From Blautia sp. An81 (lineage in GTDB: Bacteria; Bacillota; Clostridia; Lachnospirales; Lachnospiraceae): DNA of 64,000 nt. The translations under genes were made by a program, and so were the position numbers. The DNA lies in the NCBI RefSeq assembly GCF_002161285.1, contig NZ_NFHH01000001.1, forward strand, positions 124,001 to 188,000. Direction: 5' to 3'. Below are positions 41,439 to 50,252 of this stretch, piece after piece. Below the pieces are notes generated by a model, which worked only from the letters and a program-made list of their open reading frames with translations, did not search any database and was not told the DNA's origin. How positions within the stretch are numbered: position 1 is the first letter of the stretch; every line of letters starts with the position of its first letter.

Positions 41439-43016
41439 TTACTGATCAGTCTTATTATTTTTTTCTGTACATGCCTTTTCCATATAATCATATACAGCCG
41501 GCGCATCCAACTCATCAGCCATGGTGACAATGATGTCCCCCGCCATGAGTATGGTTCTCCCTCTTGGTATCAATTCTGCCCCATTTCTCCTCACCGCCAC
41601 GATCAGGCAATTTCTGGGCCACTCTATCTGCTGGATCATCTTATTGTGGATCGGGCTGTTATGGCAGACTACAAATTCCTGTAAAATCTTTTCTCCTGTT
41701 TTTTCTGTTACCTTCTGTCCCCGTCTTTTCAGCAGACTGTTCAGAAGGCTCTCGTAAATCGGTTCTGACCTTACCCAGGAAGCTACCAGATATGCAGTAA
41801 TAGAAATCAGGGACATAGACAGCATCTGACTTACCTGCCCTGTCATCTCAAATATCAGTATGATTCCCGTAATAGGCGCTCTTACGATAGCAGTAAAATA
41901 TCCAGCCATGGCAAGAAGCACGAAATTACTGATATAGGAGGGATCCAGTCCCATATATTGGGCGGCAAAGGTTCCATAACTGCCTCCGATAAGGGCTCCT
42001 AAGACCAGAAGGGGAAAGAAAATTCCTCCTGGAGCTCCTGAGCCAAAGGAGATTAAAGAAAACACAAACTTCAGGGCCAGCAGGCCTAAAAGTGTCCCCA
42101 GGACCATTTCTCCTCCAGCAGCTGTTTCAATAAGGTCATGACCGCTTCCCAGCACCTGGGGAGCGGCAAGTCCCAGAACGCCGGCCAGAAGAAATGGTAT
42201 TAAAAGTCTGGTCGTCTCATTCAGCCTCTTAGCCTTATAATACAGGCCCTGGACCCACATTGTCATTTTGTTGTAAAAAGCACCCAGCAGACCTAGGATC
42301 ACACCAAGTATCACAATATGCCAGTAATACCGGGGCTCAATCTCCAGGCCTATATCAAACTGGAATACCGACTGAAAACCTAAAAGCTGTCCGGAAATAT
42401 AATCTGCCGTAATCGAAGCTGTCATTACTGAGACCAGAACAGAAACCGAAAAGTTTTTGTGTATTTCTTCCAGAGAAAACATAACTCCGGCCAGAGGCGC
42501 GTGAAAAGCCGCTGCCAGTCCGGCGCTGGCGCCGCAGGTGAGCAGATATTTTTCCTCTGTCTTTCCTCTGTCCAAAGCCTTAGACACTGCTTTTCCTGTC
42601 ATTGCTCCGATCTGGATAGAAGGTCCCTCTCTTCCTAAAGAAAGCCCCGCCAATAGAGAAAGAAAGCCTCCCAGGAATTTAGCAGGCAAAACACGCCACC
42701 AGACCTGCTCCAGCTTTCCCATCATCTCCCCTTCCACCTGGGGGATGCCGCTTCCTGAGATCATGGGCTCCCACTTTACAAGTTTTCCCACAATACAGGC
42801 CATAACAACCAGCAGAAAAAGCCATGCTGCTGCCGCAGCCGGGTATTCACGGGCATATTGAAGGACCTCTGTCATGGCTTTGCCCGCATACTCCAGCAGA
42901 ACCCTATACAGCAGCACTACCAGACCGGCTATGATCCCTACCAGAAATCCCTCTGCTGTCAGTATTGTCTTAAAATGCTCTGCTCTTCGGATAATATGGG
43001 TGGTATCCTTTTTCAC
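41439..43016 (-). CDS. ClC-type chloride channel/antiporter with TrkA-C domain
   Basis: A 525-aa membrane protein with the ClC selectivity motifs GSGIPQVE, GREGPSIQ (gating Glu) and GSGAPGGIFFP. The C-terminal ~75 residues form a TrkA-C-like domain (NCLIVAVRRNGAELIPRGRTILMAGDIIVTM). It exchanges or conducts Cl- (or F-). Start is GTG 43014-43016 with an ideal AAGGAGG. Stands 29 bp upstream of the GH13-like gene. Confidence 0.93.
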   Translation of the reverse strand: MKKDTTHIIRRAEHFKTILTAEGFLVGIIAGLVVLLYRVLLEYAGKAMTEVLQYAREYPAAAAAWLFLLVVMACIVGKLVKWEPMISGSGIPQVEGEMMGKLEQVWWRVLPAKFLGGFLSLLAGLSLGREGPSIQIGAMTGKAVSKALDRGKTEEKYLLTCGASAGLAAAFHAPLAGVMFSLEEIHKNFSVSVLVSVMTASITADYISGQLLGFQSVFQFDIGLEIEPRYYWHIVILGVILGLLGAFYNKMTMWVQGLYYKAKRLNETTRLLIPFLLAGVLGLAAPQVLGSGHDLIETAAGGEMVLGTLLGLLALKFVFSLISFGSGAPGGIFFPLLVLGALIGGSYGTFAAQYMGLDPSYISNFVLLAMAGYFTAIVRAPITGIILIFEMTGQVSQMLSMSLISITAYLVASWVRSEPIYESLLNSLLKRRGQKVTEKTGEKILQEFVVCHNSPIHNKMIQQIEWPRNCLIVAVRRNGAELIPRGRTILMAGDIIVTMADELDAPAVYDYMEKACTEKNNKTDQ

Positions 43017-43215
43017 TTTTAAGGACCTCCTTATTAAAAGTATCTGTTGCTCTTTGCCTGTAAAGAGCGGAAATCAGCCTTAATCTCATGTATGATCATT
43101 TTCATTATACGTGTCCCCATATGAAAATGCAAATTCTTTTAGCCCCAGGCGCCATTGCATTATCAGTAAGTATCTGATAAAATATTAAGGAAATTCAAAA
43201 GAGAGAGGTCCAAAC

Positions 43216-43614
43216 ATGAGTGAAGAAAGCTATACAACTGATATCGGGGCATGTAAGCCCAGCGACTGTGCTTCCTGTACTGCCGACTGTTCCAGTGCCG
43301 GCGGAAGTAACGGCACCATTCCCAGAGTTCCCAATCCTACCATCAAACTGACTCTGGAAGACGATACGGTACTGGAATGTGCCGTTCTCACTACCTTTCC
43401 TGTAGAGGGCTTCGGAGAATATATTGCTCTGGTTCCTCTGAACCAAAATGGAAAGAGTCCTGAGGGAGAAACTTATTTATTCCGTTTTTCCGAAGATGGA
43501 GACAACCCCGTTGTCAGCAATATTGAGCGGGAAGATGAATACATGGCGGCTGCTGAAGCCTTTCATGACTTTATCGCAAATTTAAAAAGTGAAAAAGACC
43601 TGGAGGAAAACTGA
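43216..43614 (+). CDS. DUF1292 protein with a Cys-rich N-terminus
   Basis: A 132-aa protein. Residues ~45-125 are the DUF1292 domain (IKLTLEDDTVLECAVLTTFPVEGFGEYIALVPL). The N-terminal 40 residues hold C13, C18, C21 and C25 (CKPSDCASCTADC), an arrangement like the Fe-S-binding N-terminus of some clostridial Mrp/NBP35 ATPases. The combination suggests metal binding, which is unproven. Confidence 0.85.
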   Translation: MSEESYTTDIGACKPSDCASCTADCSSAGGSNGTIPRVPNPTIKLTLEDDTVLECAVLTTFPVEGFGEYIALVPLNQNGKSPEGETYLFRFSEDGDNPVVSNIEREDEYMAAAEAFHDFIANLKSEKDLEEN

Positions 43615-43633
43615 TTTTTCCTTCTGCCTAAAA

Positions 43634-43669
43634 GGGACTGTTGCATTAAATATTTAATGCGACAGCCCC
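43634..43669. terminator. Bidirectional terminator between DUF1292 and fabV
   Basis: Arms GGGaCTGTtGCATTAAA / TTTAATGCgACAGcCCC form a ~17-bp stem with three mismatches, followed by TCTTCTTTTG on the plus strand. Confidence 0.75.
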
Positions 43670-43697
43670 TCTTCTTTTGTTTCTTCATGCTCCTCTA

Positions 43698-44888
43698 CTA
43701 CTGGGCATCAGCTTTCAGGCTGGGGATTTCCACCTGGACTTCCGTATCTTCTGTATAATCAATATTATCAAAATGGAAACCAAACATATGGTAAAAGTCT
43801 TCCCAGTATCCGTCAATATCAGAAACTTCTTCTACGTTTTCTGTAGTGACCTTTTTCCAGCACTCCATTACCTGATTCTGGACCTTATCATCTAATTCCC
43901 AGTCATCGATACGAATCTGGTATTTTTCATCTGCAGGCACCTGTTCCACCAGCAGCTTATCCTTGAAAAGTCTGGCGATCTGCTGGATACATCCCTCATG
44001 AGTTCCCTGTTCCTTCATCACCTTATATAAAATAGCAAAATACAGAGGCACAATAGGAATTGCTGCACTGGCCTGGGTAACCAGAGCCTTATTAACAGAA
44101 ATATAGGCCTTTACATCCTCATACTTCTCATTAATCTCTCCTGCAGTTTTTGTCAGATGGCGTTTTGCCTGACCGATGGTTCCGTCATAATAGATCGGAT
44201 ATGTAAGTTCCGGACCGATATAAGAATAAGCCACTGTTACTGCATCTTTTTCCAGTACATCGGCGGCTTTCAGCGCATCGATCCAGTCCATCCAGTCTTC
44301 TCCGCCCATAACCTTTACAGTACCTTCCAATTCTCCTTCTTCTGCAGGTTCTACTGTCTTGGTAACAATGGTATTTGTCCGCAGATCCAGACTCTTTTCT
44401 GTAAAAGGCTTGTCTGTGGTCTTCAAAGTGGATACCCACATTTTCCCCTGGGCATCAGTCCTTCTGGGCGCCGCCAGACTGTAGATTACCATATCCACCT
44501 TTCCCAGGTCTTCCTTTATTATGGAAATCGCCTGTTCTTTTACTTCTTTTGAAAACGCGTCTCCATTAATGGATTTTGCATACACCCCTTCTTTTGCAGC
44601 CTCTTCCTCAAAAGCGGCTGTGTTATACCAGCCTGGAGTGGCTGTTCTCTTTCCATTAGATGGCTTTTCAAACATAATTCCCAGTGTAGCTGCATGACAT
44701 CCGAAAGCGGACGTGATCCTGCTTGCCAGTCCATATCCCGTGGAAGCTCCGATTACCAGGACCTTTTTTGGCCCCCCTGTAATCCCCTGCTCTTTCACAT
44801 ACGCGATCTGCTCTCTTACATTCTCTTTACAGCCCTGGGGATGGGCAGTAGTACAAATAAACTCTCTGACCTTAGGTTCAACAATCAT
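43698..44888 (-). CDS. fabV: Trans-2-enoyl-ACP/CoA reductase (FabV/Ter)
   Basis: Start at ATG 44886-44888 (MIVEPKVREFICTTAHPQGC) behind AGGAGGAG. The 396-aa enzyme has the NADH loop VLVIGASTGYGLASRI (~residues 44-59) and catalytic Tyr233-x8-Lys242 in YYDGTIGQAK, typical for FabV/Ter. It reduces enoyl-ACP or crotonyl-CoA with NADH. It is preceded by a FabT-like site, so it is probably regulated with fatty-acid synthesis; a role in butyrate-type metabolism is the alternative. Confidence 0.95.
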   Translation of the reverse strand: MIVEPKVREFICTTAHPQGCKENVREQIAYVKEQGITGGPKKVLVIGASTGYGLASRITSAFGCHAATLGIMFEKPSNGKRTATPGWYNTAAFEEEAAKEGVYAKSINGDAFSKEVKEQAISIIKEDLGKVDMVIYSLAAPRRTDAQGKMWVSTLKTTDKPFTEKSLDLRTNTIVTKTVEPAEEGELEGTVKVMGGEDWMDWIDALKAADVLEKDAVTVAYSYIGPELTYPIYYDGTIGQAKRHLTKTAGEINEKYEDVKAYISVNKALVTQASAAIPIVPLYFAILYKVMKEQGTHEGCIQQIARLFKDKLLVEQVPADEKYQIRIDDWELDDKVQNQVMECWKKVTTENVEEVSDIDGYWEDFYHMFGFHFDNIDYTEDTEVQVEIPSLKADAQ

Positions 44889-44941
44889 GATATGCTCCTC
44901 CTGGATTTCTATAATCACTTCTCAATCTCTTCTGCATATTT

Positions 44942-44957
44942 ACTTTGAGTCTCAAAA
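44942..44957 (-). promoter_or_regulatory. FabT-like operator of fabV
   Basis: Core TTTGAG-T-CTCAAA with flanking AC/AC on the plus strand. It is shorter than the acpP and fabH sites but centred just after the -10 box of fabV. Confidence 0.6.
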
Positions 44958-44958
44958 C

Positions 44959-44987
44959 ATTCTAACACACCCCAAAATAATATGCAA
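44959..44987 (-). promoter_or_regulatory. fabV promoter
   Basis: TTGCAT (44982-44987), 17 bp, TAGAAT (44959-44964), about 70 bp before the start codon. Confidence 0.7.
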
Positions 44988-44998
44988 GATTTTTGTTC

Positions 44999-45514
44999 CT
45001 ATTTTCCTGTGGTACTGCCCATGCCACCGTTGCGTACTGCTGTAGCATCATCGTCCACTGTAATCCCATACTCCAGAAAAATCCCCTGAGCGAATCCTGT
45101 TCCCCCCTCTACCTGAACGGTCTTTCCTTCTTTTGAATCATTAGTTATCTTAATAAAAATATGACCTTCATTATCTGAGTAATAATAATCGCTGTCAATG
45201 ATACCAACTGTATTATTTAACTGAAGACGGTATTTAAATCCCAGTCCGCTCCGGGGATAGATTTTCAATACCCAGTCTGGTTCCATCCAGGCCCGGATCC
45301 CTGTAGGCATTTTCAGAGTTTCTCCCGGTTTCAGCTCAAAATCTACCGGGCTGAAGAAATCATAGCCGGCACTTCCTGCAGTGGCTCTTCTTGGAAGACG
45401 GATCCCATCATAAATCTCCCGGATTTTTTCTTCCTCTGTCTGCGGAAAGGCGCCCAGCCATCCTTCCCGGAACTGTTCCCAGGTTACCTTCTGGAATTTT
45501 GCGATTCTCCTCAT
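44999..45514 (-). CDS. dUTP diphosphatase-family protein
   Basis: Start at ATG 45512-45514 (MRRIAKFQKVTWEQF); AAGGAG sits 6 nt upstream, within a slightly longer frame. The 171-aa protein has dUTPase/dCTP-deaminase features: LPRRATAGSAGYDFFSP, the PRSGLGFKYRLQLNNTVGIIDSDYYY core with the catalytic Asp, and GTGFAQGIF. It likely hydrolyses dUTP, keeping uracil out of DNA. It is longer than trimeric dUTPases, with a ~35-residue N-terminal extension. Confidence 0.85.
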   Translation of the reverse strand: MRRIAKFQKVTWEQFREGWLGAFPQTEEEKIREIYDGIRLPRRATAGSAGYDFFSPVDFELKPGETLKMPTGIRAWMEPDWVLKIYPRSGLGFKYRLQLNNTVGIIDSDYYYSDNEGHIFIKITNDSKEGKTVQVEGGTGFAQGIFLEYGITVDDDATAVRNGGMGSTTGK

Positions 45515-45570
45515 ATCTTTCTCCTTACTCATGGCTTGTTCAAAGTTCTTTTCTTATCTGATATCTGTTA

Positions 45571-45612
45571 AAACAAAAGAGCTGCCGCACATAGTTCATT
45601 GCAGCAGCCCCT
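45571..45612 (-). terminator. pnp terminator
   Basis: Stem GGCTGCTGCA / TGCGGCAGCT on the minus strand followed by CTTTTGTTTT, 11 bp after the pnp stop. Confidence 0.8.
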
Positions 45613-45622
45613 CAATTTTCTT

Positions 45623-47716
45623 TTAATTCTCTTTTGGCACGTCTTTCATGCTGAAGCTGATGCGGCCCTGTCTGTCTTTACCCAGGCAGACTACCTTCAC
45701 AACATCTCCCAGGGAAAGTACGTCTTCTACCTTGTCGATGCGCTCTTTCGCAATCTTGGAAATGTGGACCATTCCTTCTTTGCCAGGAGCAAATTCCAGA
45801 AATGCGCCGAATTCCTTAATGCTTACCACTTTTCCTGTAAGAATCTGTCCTTCCTCAAAATCTGTGGTAATGATATTGATGTATTTTACAGCCTTATCCA
45901 TCATGGCCTGGTCTGTGCCGCAGATAGAAACACCGCCGTTGTCGTCAATATCAATCTTTACGCCGGTTTCATCGATAATGGCATTGATGGTTTTTCCCCT
46001 CTGTCCAACAACATCACCAATTTTTTCCGGATCAATCTGGATCTGAATGATCTTAGGCGCATATTTGCTTACAGTCTCTCTGGGCTTGTCAATGCATTTT
46101 GCCATAACTTCATCCAGAATATATTCTCTTGCCTCTCTGGTCCGGGCAATCGCTTCCTCAATGATCTGTCTTGTAAGACCGTGGATTTTAATATCCATCT
46201 GAATAGCAGTGATTCCTTCATGAGTTCCTGCCACCTTGAAGTCCATATCGCCGAAGAAGTCTTCCAGACCCTGAATGTCTGTCAGTACAATATAATCATC
46301 GTCTGTCTCTCCTGTTACCAGACCGCAGGAAATACCGGCAACCGGTTTCTTGATCGGAACGCCTGCAGCCATCAGAGACATCGTAGAAGCACAGATACTT
46401 GCCTGGGAAGTAGAACCGTTAGACTCAAAAGTCTCGGAAACGGTACGGATAGCATAAGGGAATTCCTCTACACTTGGCAGTACGGGAACCAGAGCTCTCT
46501 CTGCCAGAGCCCCATGTCCGATCTCACGGCGTCCTGGGCCTCTGGAAGGTTTTGTCTCTCCTACAGAGTAGGATGGGAAATTATAGTGATGCATATAGCG
46601 CTTGCTCACTTCAAACTCGTCCAGTCCGTCCAGTCTCTGAGCCTCAGAAAGAGGTGCCAGAGTGGTAACAGTACAAATCTGAGTCTGTCCTCTTGTAAAC
46701 ATAGCAGAACCATGTACTCTTGGTACGATATCTACTTCTGCTGCCAGAGGACGGATCTGGCGGATATCCCTTCCGTCAGGACGTTTATGATCCTTTAAGA
46801 TCATCTTCCGGACAGTTTTCTTCTGGTACTGATAAATAGCATCTCCTAAAACAGCCAGCCATTCTTCATTGTCCGCAAAAGCTTCTTCCAGCTTCTCGGT
46901 GATCTGGCGGATATTTTCCTCTCTCACCTGTTTCTCGTCTGTGAAGACAGCTTCTTCCATCTCTTCAGGAGTAACGATTTCTTTGATAGCGGAAAATAAT
47001 TCTTCCGGAACTGCACAGCTCTCATAAGAGTGCTTCTCTTTTCCACATTCTGCAACAATCTTATCAATAAAAGCAATGATTTCCTGGTTCACTTCATGAG
47101 CCTTGAAAATTGCTTCGATCATCTGAGTTTCCGGCACTTCGTTGGCGCCAGCTTCGATCATAATAACTTTTTCTCTGGTAGAAGCTACAGTAAGCTGAAG
47201 ATCGGAAATCTCCTTCTGTGCCAGAGATGGATTAACTACAAACTCCCCATTGATCAGACCAATCTGTGTAGCGGCACAGGGACCGTCAAAAGGAATATCG
47301 GAAATGCAGGTGGCAATAGAAGAGCCCAGCATTGCCACAACCTCTGGATTACACTCCGGGTCTACAGACATGACCATATTATTCAGAGTCACATCATTTC
47401 TATAATCTTTTGGAAACAGGGGACGCATAGGACGGTCTATTACACGGGAAGTCAGGATGGCATGTTCACTGGCCTTTCCTTCTCTCTTATTAAAGCCTCC
47501 TGGAATTTTTCCAACTGCGTACATCTTTTCTTCATATTCTACGCTTAATGGGAAGAAATCGATTCCTTCTCTGGGCTTATCAGAAGCCGTTGCTGTAGAT
47601 AATACCGTAGTATCTCCATAGTGCATAAATGCAGCACCATTTGCCTGCTTAGCCACACGACCAACATCTACTGTCAGTGTTTTGCCGGCAAGCTCCATTG
47701 AAAAACTTTTATACAT
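45623..47716 (-). CDS. pnp: Polyribonucleotide nucleotidyltransferase (PNPase)
   Basis: Start at ATG 47714-47716 (MYKSFSMELAGKTLTVDVGRVAKQANGAA) with AAAGGAG upstream; the longer frame is noncoding. The 697-aa enzyme has two RNase PH domains, with KRYMHHYNFPSYSVGETKPSRGPGRREIGHGALAERAL in the second, then KH (IGDVVGQRGKTINAI) and S1 (GQILTGKVVSIKEFGAFLEF) domains. It degrades RNA 3'-5' with phosphate. rpsO directly upstream is the classical arrangement. Confidence 0.97.
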   Translation of the reverse strand: MYKSFSMELAGKTLTVDVGRVAKQANGAAFMHYGDTTVLSTATASDKPREGIDFFPLSVEYEEKMYAVGKIPGGFNKREGKASEHAILTSRVIDRPMRPLFPKDYRNDVTLNNMVMSVDPECNPEVVAMLGSSIATCISDIPFDGPCAATQIGLINGEFVVNPSLAQKEISDLQLTVASTREKVIMIEAGANEVPETQMIEAIFKAHEVNQEIIAFIDKIVAECGKEKHSYESCAVPEELFSAIKEIVTPEEMEEAVFTDEKQVREENIRQITEKLEEAFADNEEWLAVLGDAIYQYQKKTVRKMILKDHKRPDGRDIRQIRPLAAEVDIVPRVHGSAMFTRGQTQICTVTTLAPLSEAQRLDGLDEFEVSKRYMHHYNFPSYSVGETKPSRGPGRREIGHGALAERALVPVLPSVEEFPYAIRTVSETFESNGSTSQASICASTMSLMAAGVPIKKPVAGISCGLVTGETDDDYIVLTDIQGLEDFFGDMDFKVAGTHEGITAIQMDIKIHGLTRQIIEEAIARTREAREYILDEVMAKCIDKPRETVSKYAPKIIQIQIDPEKIGDVVGQRGKTINAIIDETGVKIDIDDNGGVSICGTDQAMMDKAVKYINIITTDFEEGQILTGKVVSIKEFGAFLEFAPGKEGMVHISKIAKERIDKVEDVLSLGDVVKVVCLGKDRQGRISFSMKDVPKEN

Positions 47717-47840
47717 ATCTTTTCTCCTTTTACTTATTGCGGTCCTGCATCTCTCTCCGAAACAACTGAAAAAAGCACTTGGGGCAAATGTTCTTTTCAG
47801 TGGTCTCGGCACAGGGCACGCGGACCGCTGTTTTCATGGC

Positions 47841-47868
47841 GTAAAACAGGGCGGAATTTCTCCCGCCC
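47841..47868 (-). terminator. Hairpin after rpsO
   Basis: GGGCGG / CCGCCC stem with an 8-nt loop then TGTTTTA on the minus strand, between rpsO and pnp. In other bacteria this spacer is processed by RNase III and feeds PNPase autoregulation; whether that holds here is unknown. Confidence 0.6.
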
Positions 47869-47885
47869 CGTCAACCCTGATCTGA

Positions 47886-48152
47886 TTACTTTCTGAGACC
47901 TAACCTTTCAATTAAAGAACGGTATCTCTCGATATCTTTTTTCTTCAGGTATGCAAGTAAACCACGTCTCTGACCTACCATTTTCAGAAGACCTCTTCTG
48001 GAATGATGATCTTTGTGATTCACCTTTAAATGCTCTGTCAGCTCATTGATTCTTGCTGTAAGAACTGCAACCTGTACCTCAGGTGAACCTGTGTCTCCAG
48101 GTGTTCTTGCATATTCTGCCATGATAGCCTGTTTCTTTTCTTTAGAAATCAT
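47886..48152 (-). CDS. rpsO: 30S ribosomal protein S15
   Basis: Start at ATG 48150-48152 ([27 protein letters not shown]) with GGAGG 8 nt upstream. Exactly 88 aa, the standard S15 length, with [23 protein letters not shown]. Binds 16S rRNA and often represses its own mRNA. Confidence 0.97.
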   Translation of the reverse strand: MISKEKKQAIMAEYARTPGDTGSPEVQVAVLTARINELTEHLKVNHKDHHSRRGLLKMVGQRRGLLAYLKKKDIERYRSLIERLGLRK

Positions 48153-48245
48153 TTTGTTTTCCTCCATATACTTTTAATAATCGCCGGTGATTAAGAAACG
48201 GTTGGAGATTCCAATTCCTGAACCACGGCTGTTTCCAACGTTTTG

Positions 48246-48274
48246 AGTATAGCATAAGGAGATTGGGTTGTAAA
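48246..48274 (-). promoter_or_regulatory. rpsO promoter
   Basis: TTTACA (48269-48274), 17 bp, TATACT (48246-48251), giving a ~90-nt leader with inverted repeats (GTTGGA...TCCAAC) that might serve S15 autocontrol. Confidence 0.7.
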
Positions 48275-48340
48275 GGGAAAAATCTACAAATATTATACTC
48301 CACAAAAAGCACCACCATGTTGTACTGCAGACTGTGAAAT

Positions 48341-50134
48341 CTATCCCTTTAACAATTTTCCCCCTGTATACCCTAAAATAAGCCAGAAAAAAGCTGTTGC
48401 CGCTACACAGCTGTTATTTACCAATCCAGCAATCTCATAAGCCAGCAATCCAAAGAGAAGCAGATATTCCAAATTTCCTGAGGGTGTTTCCTTTTTAATC
48501 AGTCTTCCTGCTCCTTTAAAAAAGCACCAAGCAAAAATATACAGCATACAGAAAAGGGAAATAAGCCCGCTGCTTATAGCCGTCTGCAAATACCAGCTAT
48601 GGGCCTGTTCGATACAGTAATCTGCGCTTCCATGTACATTCAGCATACCTGCTACTTCCGACTGAGGATAGTAAAAAGGAAAGGTCCCAATTCCCCTGCC
48701 GAGAACCACTACATCCCAAAGAAGCGGTATGGAGGAAATCCAGATATAGCCTCTCCCTGTAAAAAGGGAATAAAACTGTTCAAATCCAGTAATAACCGGC
48801 TGAGGAATCCTGGAAAGTAGGGAGCCATTAAAATCCACATAGTACAAAAGTCCATCCTGTACATAGAACTCCACCGGGTCCTGATATCCGAAATCCAAAG
48901 AGAGAACTCTTCCCACAACTGATAGAGAAATTTTTTCATATTCTCCTGAAAGTCTTGCTCCTTCCAATGTAGCTTCTAATGGAATCTCCGTATTCTCTTC
49001 ATCGCTGAATCGAAAGTCCTCTATTGTAAGATCTGCAGCGTCTTTCAGAACTTCTACCTGGAAATCTCTCTGCTTTCCTTCCACAGAAAGAATTCCCTGG
49101 TTCAACTGTATTTTTTCTACAGTGAATACTTCTGAAGTTTTCTCATATTGACTATTGACCACTGATTCTTTTACATTCCCTAATAAATTTTCCCCTTTGG
49201 TAAAGCTGCCTGGGGCTATCAGTAGAATAAGGACACAGACGGTCATGATGATTGCCGCCTGCAGATAGTTTTTCCAAATTTTCTTGGAAAACAGCAGTAT
49301 TCCTTCTACGAGCAAAGTAATCACAGACGCATAAAATGCACCTGAAGAATCGGATACAAAAACATCAAAAAACAGACCTCCAGCTAAAATCCCGTCCAAG
49401 ATTCTTGCACCTGTAGATTTTTCGGTCAAAGCGGAAGCAGTCATTACTCCAAATAGCAGTGCGCAAAATCCCCCAAAGAATCCAGGGTTTCCAAAAGTAA
49501 GCGCCACACTCCCATTATAATCCAGATAAATATTTTCCAAAAGATGCTGATATCTTTCTGGTGTAAGAAGCTTTTGGACTGACTCTATATTAAAGGCAGG
49601 CCCCCAGACAAGTTCGGCCACTGCTCCAATTGTAAGCAGCAGACTCAGCAGCCGGATGCTCCATATCAAAAGTTTTTCTCCCCATTTGCCGGCAAAAAGA
49701 AAAAATCCGCCGATAAATAGCACCATATATCCAAAAATTGCAGCCAGGCCCTCATAGTCAATACTCAGGCCCATAAATCCATACTCCCTATACTGGGAAA
49801 ATATACAGGACAACACATTCAGTAAGAAATAAAGTCCCAAGGCGGCCCAAAGCTTTCTGCCTTTCCAAAGATCTTCCGGAAATTTGTCTGCAAGAATCCA
49901 GTAGGCCAAAAATCCCAAACCCATAGCCGCCAACAAAAACAAGGCAAAAACAAATAAAACAACCTCTTTATTATAGTAAAAAAGGTCTACTGTAAATTTT
50001 GACTTTTTAGCGAAGTAAATTAATTCCATTCCTTCCGGTCTCGCCACGTGGAAGTAGATCAAAAAAGGGTAGAACACCATAAACAGGGTTAGGATCACTG
50101 CCAGGACTTTTCTATAGTTTTCTAAACGTTTCAT
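48341..50134 (-). CDS. O-antigen ligase/polymerase-like membrane protein
   Basis: Start at ATG 50132-50134 (MKRLENYRKVLAV) with AGAGG upstream. The 597-aa protein has about twelve membrane segments and one large extracytoplasmic loop (~residues 300-470). GRGIGTFPFYYPQ and EQAHSWYLQTAISSG near the C-terminus fit the Wzy_C/O-antigen ligase superfamily (H in AHSWYLQ is typical). In Gram-positives such proteins polymerise or attach cell-wall glycans; the LCP gene nearby supports a role in wall polymers. Confidence 0.8.
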   Translation of the reverse strand: MKRLENYRKVLAVILTLFMVFYPFLIYFHVARPEGMELIYFAKKSKFTVDLFYYNKEVVLFVFALFLLAAMGLGFLAYWILADKFPEDLWKGRKLWAALGLYFLLNVLSCIFSQYREYGFMGLSIDYEGLAAIFGYMVLFIGGFFLFAGKWGEKLLIWSIRLLSLLLTIGAVAELVWGPAFNIESVQKLLTPERYQHLLENIYLDYNGSVALTFGNPGFFGGFCALLFGVMTASALTEKSTGARILDGILAGGLFFDVFVSDSSGAFYASVITLLVEGILLFSKKIWKNYLQAAIIMTVCVLILLIAPGSFTKGENLLGNVKESVVNSQYEKTSEVFTVEKIQLNQGILSVEGKQRDFQVEVLKDAADLTIEDFRFSDEENTEIPLEATLEGARLSGEYEKISLSVVGRVLSLDFGYQDPVEFYVQDGLLYYVDFNGSLLSRIPQPVITGFEQFYSLFTGRGYIWISSIPLLWDVVVLGRGIGTFPFYYPQSEVAGMLNVHGSADYCIEQAHSWYLQTAISSGLISLFCMLYIFAWCFFKGAGRLIKKETPSGNLEYLLLFGLLAYEIAGLVNNSCVAATAFFWLILGYTGGKLLKG

Positions 50135-50151
50135 AATCTTCCTCTGATACC

Positions 50152-50194
50152 GAAGAGCCCCATTACATCTTATGAGCGATGTATGGGGCTCTTC
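50152..50194. terminator. Strong hairpin between surface-protein and ligase-like genes
   Basis: GAAGAGCCCCAT-t-ACATC / GATGT-a-TGGGGCTCTTC, ~17 bp with one mismatch and an 8-nt loop. T-rich tails are short on both strands, so it may attenuate more than terminate. Confidence 0.65.
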
Positions 50195-50252
50195 TTCATG
50201 TATAATCACACAAAATATTTACTTCTTTTATAATATTTTTAATAATAAAAAA

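Noticed and set aside
45599-46798. 399-aa open frame on the plus strand opposite pnp
   Set aside because: Antisense shadow of a fully recognisable PNPase; no start signal and no domain.
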